Below are positions 9,796 through 18,197 of a DNA stretch of 64,000 bases, piece after piece. Position 1 is the first letter of the stretch. Each line of letters opens with the position of its first letter. The notes below the pieces were generated by a model. The model searched no databases. It saw nothing but the letters and a program-made list of their open reading frames with translations, and was not told the origin of the DNA. Made by a program: the position numbers and the translations under genes. The DNA lies in the NCBI RefSeq assembly GCF_001661965.1, contig NZ_LYWZ01000028.1, positions 62,001 through 126,000 of the forward strand, read 5' to 3'. The DNA is from Croceicoccus mobilis (GTDB lineage Bacteria > Pseudomonadota > Alphaproteobacteria > Sphingomonadales > Sphingomonadaceae).

Positions 9796-9945
9796 GGATC
9801 CGAAATTGGCTGGCCAGAGTGGCCGAGGGATTGAGCGCAATACACGTGCGCGCGCCGCCAGACAATTCGGGCCAGCAAGGCTCTTTCAAAGGGCAGATAT
9901 GGTGATGCGAAACGCGGCAGAACCCGCGTGCGGGAAGAGGGGGGC

Positions 9946-10257
9946 TTAACGCTGGATCTGTGTGCTGACGCGGTGCAGGAAGGCCGAGTGATTGGCAGGG
10001 CCGCGCCTGATATTGGTAAAGGCCCCGCCGGCAAGACTGGCGAGGCGTGCCTCGATCAGCATGACCTCCTCGCTCTTGCGCACGTCGATATGCGCTTTCA
10101 GCGTGCCGTCGAAGCTGAGCGTGACGGCAGCCGCTTCGGGAAATTCGCTGCGGAGCATGTCACGCAGCTGGCCAAGGTTCTCGCTCATCGCGCGGGTTGG
10201 CGCGTTTTTGGGAAAAGGCTCGATCTGTCCAGACGATTGCACCGCATTGCCGGTCAT
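9946..10257 (-). CDS. Small conserved-looking protein of unknown function
   Basis: A 103-aa soluble protein, not recognised. It has no signal peptide or membrane segment; the middle has LGQLRDMLRSEFPEAAAVTLSFDG followed by a basic stretch. The start at 10257 is backed by GGGGGA just upstream; an in-frame ATG at 10281 is the alternative. It lies between pabB and the usher gene on the same strand, with ~150-200 bp on each side, so it is probably its own unit. Confidence 0.55.
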   Translation of the reverse strand: MTGNAVQSSGQIEPFPKNAPTRAMSENLGQLRDMLRSEFPEAAAVTLSFDGTLKAHIDVRKSEEVMLIEARLASLAGGAFTNIRRGPANHSAFLHRVSTQIQR

Positions 10258-10459
10258 AAGTCCCCCATGTTTTGCCCCCATCGGCCCTGACCATACCCCA
10301 ATCCGAGCGATTCGCCGAGATCGCGATTAAGGATTAATTGACCATCATCAGGCTCAATCCGGGACGCTTTGAAAGGATTGGCGCCTGGCATGAGCTTTAA
10401 GTTTCCGCACCCGATTGCATCATTGCCTGGATGGCCGAAGCCGAAGTGGAAAACCCGCG

Positions 10460-12874
10460 TCAGCGTATTGCAATGATGCCGGGATCGCATTTTGCGACCA
10501 GCTCCGGCGGTTGACCGTCTTTCAGGCCGGTTGTGGCGAAATCGCGGGGCAGGGCCACCCTGCATCTGTTATTTTCGTCCAGCGCGCCGACCAGTTCCCT
10601 TTCGCCCGAAAGCGCGTTGAAATCGATCAGCCCGTCATAGCCGACCATGTAGTCCACGCCGCCGTCCGATGTCAGCATCATGCCCAGCGGCAGCGGCTTG
10701 CCGGTTACATCGACGAGCCGCAGCGGCATCGAACGGAACGCGGTGATGTTCATCTCCACCCGGCCCACCGATCCGCGCGCGACGGCGACCCGGCTATAGG
10801 TCGAGCGCGCGACGGCATCGGCGGGCAGCTCATCGGGGTCGATGTCGAATTGCACCGGAACCAGCGGGGTGATCTGTTCCACCAGCACTCGGCCCTTGCT
10901 GTCCGACACCCCGGCGAAGCGGTTCTCGCGGGTAACGGTGATGCCCCCGATATTGCCGGTCTTGACGAAGGCATAGGCCCCGCCGGTCTGGTTGCGGGCA
11001 AAGACCGTGCCGCCTGTTGCGACCAGCGTGCCGCGCAGGTTCCCGCGCACGGCGGAGCGGCCGCCCACCATTTCGGCCTGTCCCTCCACGCGGGTGTAGG
11101 CGGTCCGATAGCTGGCCCGGCCCGAGAAGCGGTCGCTGATCGAATGGGTCGCCTCCAGCCCATAGCCGAAATCGCCGGGCTGCACGTCGGGGCGCTGCAG
11201 CGTGGCCTGCGCGCCGATGCGCGAATTGGCGTGCTGGACGCTGGCCATCGCCTGCGTCCTTTCGCCAAAGCGATACATCAGCCCCAGCATCGCGGTCAGC
11301 TGCGATCCGCTGCCGCGCCGCCAAGCGAGGTCGAACCCCGCATCCAGCTTCTCGGCGATGGAGGTGCGGGTGTTGGCGCGCAATATGTTCGTTGTTTTGG
11401 GCAGGGCCGGATAGCGCGGATCGTAGTGGCGGGAGACATGGCTGGCGCTGACGAGCAAGCGGGTTTCGGTCGTTATGTCGAAATTAACCATCGCATTAAG
11501 CTGGATCACCGGCAGCGCATCGCCCGAAGCAGAGGCGAGGTCGCGGTAGTTCTTCGTCGGCAGCACTCCTTCGATCCGGCCCGATAGCCCGCGCCCGATG
11601 CTTTCCACGCCCAGCCGGATCAAAGCTCCCGCGCCGCTTCCCGATCCGCTGGCGCGCAGTTCCGCAGTGGCCAGCGCGACGCCGCCCAGTGCGGTTTCCG
11701 CATGTGCGCCAAGATTGACGATGCCTGCGCCCAATTCGCCCGAAGCGCCAATGGTCCGGTGATCCGAAACGCCCCGGCGATACAGGAAGGTGAGGGCAAG
11801 ATCGCGGTAGTCGCCGCTCTCCTTGCCGAAATTGCGACGGATCGCGCCGATATTGACGCCGCCTTCCCAAAGACCTTCGCGCAGCAATTCGCGGCTGACG
11901 TAAAGCTGCGTCGTTTCCACCCGTTCGCGCCCCAACTCGTCAAGGAGGACCACCGAGACTTCGCCGCGGCCGGGGCTGACCGGGACATTGCGCACGGCGA
12001 AGGTGCCTGCTTCCAACTCGCCCGCCGAAAAGCGTTTGTCATTGATGATAAGGTCGATGCCCGTCGGCACTGCGACCTGCCCATCGAAAGCGGGAAGGGG
12101 ATAGGCGATCAGACCGGGGCGCAATGCGAAATCGCTGGCAAACTGGATGCCGGCAAGACGCAGGGCGCGCATGGAATTGCTGCCGACAGAGATATGGTCG
12201 CCCGCCGTCCATGTCACGCCGCGCTCCCGGTCGGCGAAGCTGGCGGCAGTGGCAAGGCGGGTGAGCGTGTCATAGCCGGTGCCGGGATCGGTCAATACGC
12301 GAAAGGCGGTGCCTCCCACCATGTCGCCGCGGGTCAGCCGGGCATTGAACGATCCCGCGCCATAGCTGCCGCTGCCACCGGCCGAGCCGGTCAGGTCATA
12401 ATCGAAGAGGAAGGCGGTCATCGGGCGGAACATCGCGTCTTCGCGCGTGATGTTCGAAAAATCCTTCCAGTTCGGCCCGTCGCTCTTCCTGAATTTCTTG
12501 ACCAGCAGCGTCTGGTCGAGCTGGCTGAAATCCCAGCTGGCAAGGTGAATATCCTCGACCGGGACATAGCCGGTCATTTCCGCTTCGACAGGAAGGCCCA
12601 CCGCGCGGGCATCGTCTGCATCGATATTCAGCGCCTCGCCAATCCACGCGAGGCGGACGAGCATGTCCATTTCCCGCCCATCGACCCGGATGGAGGAGAG
12701 GCCGGGGCCGGACAGGTCCACCGCATCGGCGATGGTGACGTCACTGGGGAGCGCGAAGGGATCGTTCGATTGCGCGGCGGCGACCGGCGCTGCCAGCACC
12801 TGCGCGAAAAGCGCCGCGATCAGCAGCAGTGGCGCGCGGAAAATCTCAGCTGCAAGCGGGCTGGGCCTGGACAC
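10460..12874 (-). CDS. Outer-membrane usher of a Csu-type chaperone-usher pilus
   Basis: An 804-aa FimD/PapC-like usher with a cleavable N-terminal signal peptide (ending near VAAAQ). The N-terminal chaperone-binding domain is followed by a long beta-barrel region with GSYGAGSFNARLTRG-type strands and C-terminal domains containing KGRVLVEQITPLVPV. It forms the outer-membrane pore through which pilin subunits delivered by the chaperone are assembled. It overlaps the chaperone gene by 29 bp, showing tight co-expression. No tip-adhesin gene follows it, unlike the classical csu order. Confidence 0.88.
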   Translation of the reverse strand: MSRPSPLAAEIFRAPLLLIAALFAQVLAAPVAAAQSNDPFALPSDVTIADAVDLSGPGLSSIRVDGREMDMLVRLAWIGEALNIDADDARAVGLPVEAEMTGYVPVEDIHLASWDFSQLDQTLLVKKFRKSDGPNWKDFSNITREDAMFRPMTAFLFDYDLTGSAGGSGSYGAGSFNARLTRGDMVGGTAFRVLTDPGTGYDTLTRLATAASFADRERGVTWTAGDHISVGSNSMRALRLAGIQFASDFALRPGLIAYPLPAFDGQVAVPTGIDLIINDKRFSAGELEAGTFAVRNVPVSPGRGEVSVVLLDELGRERVETTQLYVSRELLREGLWEGGVNIGAIRRNFGKESGDYRDLALTFLYRRGVSDHRTIGASGELGAGIVNLGAHAETALGGVALATAELRASGSGSGAGALIRLGVESIGRGLSGRIEGVLPTKNYRDLASASGDALPVIQLNAMVNFDITTETRLLVSASHVSRHYDPRYPALPKTTNILRANTRTSIAEKLDAGFDLAWRRGSGSQLTAMLGLMYRFGERTQAMASVQHANSRIGAQATLQRPDVQPGDFGYGLEATHSISDRFSGRASYRTAYTRVEGQAEMVGGRSAVRGNLRGTLVATGGTVFARNQTGGAYAFVKTGNIGGITVTRENRFAGVSDSKGRVLVEQITPLVPVQFDIDPDELPADAVARSTYSRVAVARGSVGRVEMNITAFRSMPLRLVDVTGKPLPLGMMLTSDGGVDYMVGYDGLIDFNALSGERELVGALDENNRCRVALPRDFATTGLKDGQPPELVAKCDPGIIAIR

Positions 12875-13598
12875 GGGTCTCTTCCCCGTCGATCAGGGCC
12901 GCGACTTCGACCGGTCCGTTGGGGCAGCCGCCGTCGAGCTGCCATTCGGCGTTGTTGGCACCCTGCACATAGCGGAGGCCATTGCGCAGGATGCCGACCG
13001 AGGAACCGGCGGCGTCGTTCAGCTGAAGCCCGGCGATGCGAACGGTCTGGCCGCCGGCATTATCGAGCATCAGCCGGTCGCCGCTGACCGTCCATGCAAG
13101 CTCGGCGGGCTGAGCCGCGGCGCGGTCGACGAAAAGCGGGATGGTAAAGCGCAGGCGCGGCGTGAATTCGCCGTGGTGGCGCAAGGAGGGATCGGGCAAC
13201 TGGTCGATCGCGACGCGATAACGTTGTTCAGCCGTTCCCTGCGGCGTGGTGCGGACCACGCGGAAAACCTGGGTGTCGCCCGGCTTGATCTGGATGATCG
13301 AGGGCGAGACCGTGACGTCGCTAGTCGGTGCATAGACATCCTCGCCGTCCACCTGGCTCCAGGCGAAGACGCGGACCTGCACGCCGATCTTACGCGACGC
13401 GGGATTGCGGAGCCGCATGGTTGCAGCCGTTGCGGCTCCGTCCAGTTCCAGGCGAAGCGGCGCCACCGAGATATTCGCTCCCCTGTCGCCCGCGTCAGGC
13501 ACTGGTGCATTTGCCTGCGCGGGATCGACGGGCGTTTGCGCTGCCAGGGGGCTGGCAGCAGCAAGGAGAGCAAAGAAAACGGCGGCGCCTTTACGCAT
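12846..13598 (-). CDS. Periplasmic pilus chaperone (CsuC-like)
   Basis: A 250-aa secreted protein with an N-terminal signal peptide (ending near SPLAAQ) and an immunoglobulin-like PapD-type fold, suggested by ISVAPLRLELDG, NPASRKIGVQVRVFAWSQ and SPSIIQIKPGDTQVFRVVR. The last segment matches the conserved P-x-x-x-x-I-x-P-G-x-x-Q-x-x-R-x-x-R pattern of fimbrial chaperones. It would hold pilin subunits in the periplasm and pass them to the downstream usher, whose start it overlaps. Confidence 0.88.
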   Translation of the reverse strand: MRKGAAVFFALLAAASPLAAQTPVDPAQANAPVPDAGDRGANISVAPLRLELDGAATAATMRLRNPASRKIGVQVRVFAWSQVDGEDVYAPTSDVTVSPSIIQIKPGDTQVFRVVRTTPQGTAEQRYRVAIDQLPDPSLRHHGEFTPRLRFTIPLFVDRAAAQPAELAWTVSGDRLMLDNAGGQTVRIAGLQLNDAAGSSVGILRNGLRYVQGANNAEWQLDGGCPNGPVEVAALIDGEETRVQAQPACS

Positions 13599-13633
13599 GG
13601 ATCAGTTCCAAAAGTTCAAAAATGGCCGTGCGA

Positions 13634-14125
13634 TCAGAAATTGACCGTGACGGTGACCGTGTCCGCATAGGAACCGGCGACGACCGGCGTGGCGGATACG
13701 GGGATGCGGCCATAGGCAGCGATGTCGACGATACCGGTGGTGGCATTGCCGGCCATGGTGGCGCCAGCGGTGTTGCCCCATACGGTGGTGCGGCCCGCGT
13801 CGCTATAGATCTCATAAGGGATCTGGTCGGTGCCGCCTGCCGCGTTGGTCAGGTAACGCTGCGTGCCGCCGGATGCGTTTGCGCCAAAGTCCATGGCAAC
13901 GTCGTAATTCGCGCCCACGGTGCACAGCAGCGAAATCGTGGCCTGACCGTCGATATCAGCCGAACCGAGCACGGGGATCGTGCCGAACGACATCGGGGTG
14001 GCGCTGACTTCGCAGGCGTCCAGCACTTCGGCCGTGACCTGCATCGTGGTGTCGTCGGTGCCGGCATATGCCGGAACCGAGATCAGCGCGAGCGCTGCGG
14101 CGCCGATCTTGAAAATGGTCTTCAT
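13634..14125 (-). CDS. Spore-coat-U-domain pilin subunit (Csu type)
   Basis: A 163-aa secreted protein: signal peptide ending in VPAYA, then the SCPU pattern with LDACEVSATPMSFGTIP, LCTVGANYDVAMDFG and a C-terminal beta strand ending in TVTVNF. Two cysteines in these segments probably form the family disulfide. It is a major or minor subunit of the pilus built by the adjacent chaperone and usher, and lies 35 bp upstream of the chaperone. Confidence 0.88.
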   Translation of the reverse strand: MKTIFKIGAAALALISVPAYAGTDDTTMQVTAEVLDACEVSATPMSFGTIPVLGSADIDGQATISLLCTVGANYDVAMDFGANASGGTQRYLTNAAGGTDQIPYEIYSDAGRTTVWGNTAGATMAGNATTGIVDIAAYGRIPVSATPVVAGSYADTVTVTVNF

Positions 14126-14271
14126 TGGGGGGTCCTCCCTGGTTTGACCTTGGCGTTAAGGTAAACAGGGGTCCTAATGCGTATTTCTGTATTAATCGCT
14201 AAATGGGCGTTAACCCTCCGGTAACTCACGTCAATTTCCGGATATCCGGTAGGGCAGGCCAAATGCATGAA

Positions 14272-14299
14272 GCCCCGCGCATCACGTGATGCACGGGGC
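14272..14299 (-). terminator. Hairpin between the two pilin genes
   Basis: A GC-rich interrupted stem: GCCCCG (14272-14277) pairs with CGGGGC (14294-14299) and GCATCA (14279-14284) with TGATGC (14287-14292). On the minus strand it follows the stop of the 14326 pilin by 26 bp and is followed by a short T-rich stretch. It may terminate or attenuate transcription after the first pilin, giving that subunit a higher transcript level. Confidence 0.5.
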
Positions 14300-14325
14300 G
14301 GGCTGATCGGCTTGTCAGCAGATTG

Positions 14326-14832
14326 TCAGAAGTTGACGGTGACGACCACGTAATCGGAATATTTGCCGTGGCGAGCGGTCTGGGTCGTCGATTTGATCTT
14401 GCCATACGCGGTGAGGATTTCCTCACCCGTTCGGCCCGAACGGCCCGAGACGGTATTGATTCCCGGCCGGTCGCCCCACTGCGCCGTCATCTTGGAATTC
14501 GTATAGATCTCATAGGGTAGATAGGTGCCCAGCACCGGGTCGAACATGCGCCGCGTCTGCCCCTGGGGGTGCAGGCCGGTATCGATCGACACATCGTAAT
14601 CGACCCCCGGCGTACAGCCCAGAGAGATGGTCGAGGTGGCCGTGGTATTGCCGCCCGCACCCGGAGTGGTGATCGGAAAGGCCATGGTCGTGGCCGAAAT
14701 CGAGCAGCCCTCTGTCACTTCCGCGCCGATCGCCATGGTGCTGCTTTTCTGCCCCGCATAAGACGCCTGCGCGCCCATCGCCACGGCAAGGGCAACGCAC
14801 GAAATACACAGAAAGGCGCGATTCTGTCTCAT
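14326..14832 (-). CDS. Spore-coat-U-domain pilin subunit (Csu type), second copy
   Basis: A 168-aa secreted protein with signal peptide ending in ASYAG and the same SCPU layout as the 13634 gene: CSISATTMAFPITTP, then LGCTPGVDYDVSID, and the same ending VVVTVNF. The start at 14832 gives a clean signal peptide; earlier in-frame starts add an unlikely extension. It is first in the pilus cluster and separated from the next pilin by ~200 bp with a hairpin. Confidence 0.86.
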   Translation of the reverse strand: MRQNRAFLCISCVALAVAMGAQASYAGQKSSTMAIGAEVTEGCSISATTMAFPITTPGAGGNTTATSTISLGCTPGVDYDVSIDTGLHPQGQTRRMFDPVLGTYLPYEIYTNSKMTAQWGDRPGINTVSGRSGRTGEEILTAYGKIKSTTQTARHGKYSDYVVVTVNF

Positions 14833-15047
14833 AGGCTTACCGTGCTGGTAACCTTGGAGGTTTAACAAAAGGTTTGACGGTGCCCTGCGTTGCAATACGT
14901 AATGTCGTGCCCACGCGGCGCAAAGCTCGGCAGATGCGGCAATTGTGAAGCTGATGTGACAGCGCCGCCACAGGTCTGGTATGAACGCGGCCATTGATGC
15001 ACAGGCCGGACCATTCACGGTGGGCGCAGGTGCAGCACCGGACCGCA

Positions 15048-15968
15048 ATGGAATTCGGAAAGCCAGACAGCACAATGGCATATCGCATTCGCCGCAAGGA
15101 CCATGGCTGTGAAAAGGCGATGCGCCGCATCGCGCAGGAACAGATCGGCAAGGCGCTGCTGGCAATCGACGATGGCGCCTCCCTTTCCGAAACCGTCCAT
15201 GACGTGCGCAAACGCTGCAAGAAAATGCGCGCTCTCATCCACCTGATGCGGGCCGCGTTCCCCGATGCCAGCGCCGAGAATGACGCGTTTCGAGATATCG
15301 CGAAATTGCTGGCTTCATCGCGCGATGCCCATGTGACGCTGGACTGTTTCGATGCGCTGGCAGGCGATGCCGGACGCCGATTTGGGGCCGAGCGGTTGGC
15401 GGCGTTTCGGGGCAGTCTGGCGCAGGACTTCGCTGGTGAAAATGCCGATGGTGAGGGTATCCCGGACCGTCTCGACCAATGCCGCGATCTGCTGGAAGCC
15501 GCGCGCCAGCGGTCGCGCAAATGGACGCTCGATGCCGATGGCTGGGGCGCGATGGAGGACGGGTTGAAGCGGAGCTATTCGCGCGCCCATGCCGCCGCCG
15601 ATACGGTGCGCCGCCATCCCGATGTCGCGGCGTGGCACGAATTGCGCAGGCACATCAAATATCACTGGTATCATACGCGCCTCCTCGAAAAGATCGCGCC
15701 ATCGGCCATGCGCCAGCGGGCGCGCATGGCGAGAAAGCTGACCGAGGCGATCGGCACGCATCATGACCTTGCCGTGTTTTCCGATCGCCTTTCAGCGATG
15801 GGCAGGGACGTCGATCGGGAGCTGGCCGAACTGCTCGCCATATTGTCGCGCCGCCGCCGTGCGATGCTGGAAGCCAAGGCGCAGGAGATGGTGGCGAAGC
15901 TTTTGTCCCCATCGCCGGGGGAACTGGTTGCCGACTGGCGCTCGCGCTGGAAACGCTGGCAGGCCTGA
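15048..15968 (+). CDS. CHAD-domain protein
   Basis: A ~306-aa, His/Arg/Lys-rich helical protein with SETVHDVRKRCKKMRALIHLMR and later HELRRHIKYHWYHTRLLEK and EAIGTHHDLAVFSDRL, the repeated basic-helix pattern of CHAD domains, which bind polyphosphate. A CYTH-domain gene begins 2 bp after its stop. CHAD and CYTH are often fused or paired, so the two products probably act on polyphosphate or triphosphate together. The start is uncertain: 14994, 15048 (used) and 15075 are all in frame. Confidence 0.88.
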   Translation: MEFGKPDSTMAYRIRRKDHGCEKAMRRIAQEQIGKALLAIDDGASLSETVHDVRKRCKKMRALIHLMRAAFPDASAENDAFRDIAKLLASSRDAHVTLDCFDALAGDAGRRFGAERLAAFRGSLAQDFAGENADGEGIPDRLDQCRDLLEAARQRSRKWTLDADGWGAMEDGLKRSYSRAHAAADTVRRHPDVAAWHELRRHIKYHWYHTRLLEKIAPSAMRQRARMARKLTEAIGTHHDLAVFSDRLSAMGRDVDRELAELLAILSRRRRAMLEAKAQEMVAKLLSPSPGELVADWRSRWKRWQA

Positions 15969-15970
15969 TC

Positions 15971-16441
15971 ATGGGGCGAGAGATCGAGCGCAAGTACCTC
16001 GTGCGCGGCGATGGATGGCGCGCATTGGGCGGGAAGACGCGGCACATCGTCCAGTACTATCTGGCCATGACCGACAAGGCGCAGGTCAGGGTGCGCATCA
16101 TCGACGATGCCAAGGCCGTGCTGACCATCAAATCGTCCGCCGCCACGCTGGAGCGGCAGGAGCATGAATACGCATTGCCGCTTGAGGAAGCGCGCGCCAT
16201 GCTGCCGCTGCATATAGGGCAGCCGGTCGAGAAGCTGCGGCACCGCATCATGGGCGCGGATGGCCATGTCTGGGAAATCGACGAATTTGCTGGCGCGCAT
16301 TCAGGGCTGGTGCTGGCGGAGGTCGAACTGGCCGATGCCGAGGACAGGCCTGTCCCGTTCGACTGGCTGGGGGCCGAGGTTACCGGCGATCCCGCCTTTT
16401 ATAATGTCTCGCTCGCCATGGCGGGCGAGGCGGCAGGCTGA
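15971..16441 (+). CDS. CYTH-domain protein (triphosphate tunnel metalloenzyme)
   Basis: The 156-aa protein begins MGREIERKYLV, containing the ExExK motif that coordinates metal and triphosphate, and continues with the alternating charged strands VRVRIIDDAKAVLTIKSS and WEIDEFAGAHSGLVLAEVEL. Related proteins are inorganic triphosphatases; adenylate cyclase or thiamine-triphosphatase activity is also known in the family. It directly follows the CHAD gene. Confidence 0.9.
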   Translation: MGREIERKYLVRGDGWRALGGKTRHIVQYYLAMTDKAQVRVRIIDDAKAVLTIKSSAATLERQEHEYALPLEEARAMLPLHIGQPVEKLRHRIMGADGHVWEIDEFAGAHSGLVLAEVELADAEDRPVPFDWLGAEVTGDPAFYNVSLAMAGEAAG

Positions 16442-16462
16442 CCGCCGCCCCGGCCCAGCCGG

Positions 16463-17887
16463 TCATTCGCCTGAGATCGACATCAGATAATCGAAGATCC
16501 GGTTCTGCTCGATCACGCCATGCACCGCCGATGAACCGGCGCCCGTGGCATAAAGCGCAACATCTTCGCCGCCATGCGTTTCCGACAGGTCATGCACGCC
16601 GTTGAAGACATCGCCGGTCGGCACCAGCGCCTGCTTCACCGCATGCGGATCGTCACTGGGCGCGCTGCGTGGCTGGCCGGGGTGGGCACCCGGGCCGTTC
16701 TGATAGCCCAATGTCGTATAGGGCAGGCCATCGGTGGCAAGGATCGGCTCTCCCGTCGGTTCGCCGCGATCGTCATTGCCGCGCGCAAGACCGAGGATCG
16801 GATTACCGCGCGTGGGATAGCCGGCCATGGTGAAAACATGGCTGTGGTCTGCCGTGACAAGGATCAGCGTGTCCGACAGGTCGACCTTGCCCAACGCCAC
16901 TTTCACTGCGCGGGCGAATTCCTGCGTTTCGGAAAGGGCGAGATCGGCACGCCCGTCATGATGGCCATGGTCGATGCGTCCGCCTTCGACCATCAGGTAA
17001 TAGCCTTTGCCGGTCGATTGCAGCCGGTCGATGGCGGTGGCGGTCATCTCGCTCAAGGTGGGTTCGCTGGTGCCGGGTTTACGCTCCAGCATGTAGGTCA
17101 TGTGGCTTTTCGAAAACAGGCCGAAGAGCGGCTTGCCGTCGGCGGGCACGGATTTCATCGCGGCTGCCGTGCTGACGAAATGCCCGCCGGTGGCGCTGGC
17201 CCATGCCGAGGGCAGGTCGGCGGCGGCATCGCGCCGCTCACCGCCCATGTCGCGGCCGAAGAAATAGCGCGATCCACCGCCCAGCGCGACTTCGAAGGGG
17301 AAGCCGGTCAGCTGCTTCGCGATATCGGTGCAGCCCGTGGCGCGGGCCGGTTCGGGCATCTCGCCATCGCCTTCCCAATCACGTTCGGGCGCATGGGCGT
17401 AGACGGCGGCGGGCGTCGCATGGGTGATCCGCGCGGTGGAGACGATGCCGATGGCCTTGCCCCTTGCATGCAGCTGTTCCGCCGCATTGGGCATGGTTGC
17501 CGCAAGACCTTCGCCGCAATCGCCGCGGTGCGACTGCGCGGCGACATCGATGACTCCAGCGCGCGTCTTGCGCCCGGTGTTCATGGCCGAGGCGGTGCCT
17601 GCGCTGTCGGGCACCTGCTGGTTGGTATTGTATGTCTTTACCAGGGCGAGGGCGGGAAACTTCTCGAACGAGAGCAGGTTCTCCTCGCCAGTCTCGCCGC
17701 GTGTCTGGCCGTCATAGATGCGCGCCGCCGTCACGGTGGAAACGCCCATGCCGTCGCCGATGAACAGGATGACGTTGCTCGGCTGTGCCGGTGCCTGTTC
17801 GGATGATGCAAGGGGGGCGTTGCCGGCGGCGCAGGCTGCAAGCAGCGAGGCCATGCCGAGGGAGAGTGCTATCGCGCTGAGTTTCAT
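16463..17887 (-). CDS. phoA: Alkaline phosphatase, predicted lipoprotein
   Basis: A 474-aa PhoA-family enzyme that hydrolyses phosphate monoesters outside the cytoplasmic membrane. The metal-binding Asp is in LFIGDGMG (Asp45), the nucleophile is the Ser of PDSAGTASAMNTG (Ser94), and VTADHSHVF near the C-terminus supplies further ligands. The N-terminus ends in the lipobox LAAC (Cys19), so it is probably a lipoprotein rather than a free periplasmic enzyme. It converges with the CYTH gene; no Pho box was identified upstream. Confidence 0.9.
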   Translation of the reverse strand: MKLSAIALSLGMASLLAACAAGNAPLASSEQAPAQPSNVILFIGDGMGVSTVTAARIYDGQTRGETGEENLLSFEKFPALALVKTYNTNQQVPDSAGTASAMNTGRKTRAGVIDVAAQSHRGDCGEGLAATMPNAAEQLHARGKAIGIVSTARITHATPAAVYAHAPERDWEGDGEMPEPARATGCTDIAKQLTGFPFEVALGGGSRYFFGRDMGGERRDAAADLPSAWASATGGHFVSTAAAMKSVPADGKPLFGLFSKSHMTYMLERKPGTSEPTLSEMTATAIDRLQSTGKGYYLMVEGGRIDHGHHDGRADLALSETQEFARAVKVALGKVDLSDTLILVTADHSHVFTMAGYPTRGNPILGLARGNDDRGEPTGEPILATDGLPYTTLGYQNGPGAHPGQPRSAPSDDPHAVKQALVPTGDVFNGVHDLSETHGGEDVALYATGAGSSAVHGVIEQNRIFDYLMSISGE

Positions 17888-18051
17888 GGACTTTCGGACA
17901 TTGCTGAGAGGGACGCGGCCTATGCCGCCTTGCCACCCGCCTAGCCAGCGAATGCGTCAGAATCGCGACAATTTTCCTTCGGCCGTGGGCGCCGTTACTG
18001 TTTCTGTTGACCGATATGCCGAGCCTGTGGCAATCGGCGCGCCGCTGGAAT

Positions 18052-18125
18052 GCGGGTGTAGCTCAATGGTAGAGCAGCAGCTTCCCAAGCTGACGACGGG
18101 GGTTCGATTCCCCTCACCCGCTCCA
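18052..18125 (+). tRNA. tRNA-Gly (anticodon CCC)
   Basis: A full cloverleaf: acceptor GCGGGTG pairs with CACCCGC, D-stem GCTC/GAGC, anticodon loop TTCCCAA giving anticodon CCC, T-arm GGGGG-TTCGATT-CCCCT, discriminator T and encoded CCA. It reads GGG glycine codons. The 3' 45 bases are the prophage attachment core and are repeated at 59211, so the integrated phage leaves the gene intact. Confidence 0.95.
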
Positions 18126-18126
18126 G
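18082..18126 (+). repeat. attL core (45-bp direct repeat within tRNA-Gly)
   Basis: These 45 bases, from the anticodon loop to one base past the encoded CCA, are identical to 59211-59255. The bases immediately outside differ on both sides (C versus A before; T versus C after), which sets the exact limits. This is the left junction of the prophage; the integrase gene starts 72 bp inside. Confidence 0.93.
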
Positions 18127-18197
18127 TCTTTTCAAGCACTTATGAAGAGGCTGGAGCGGCTTTTCAAACTCTTCCAAAGTTTGACTTCAAACTGGCT

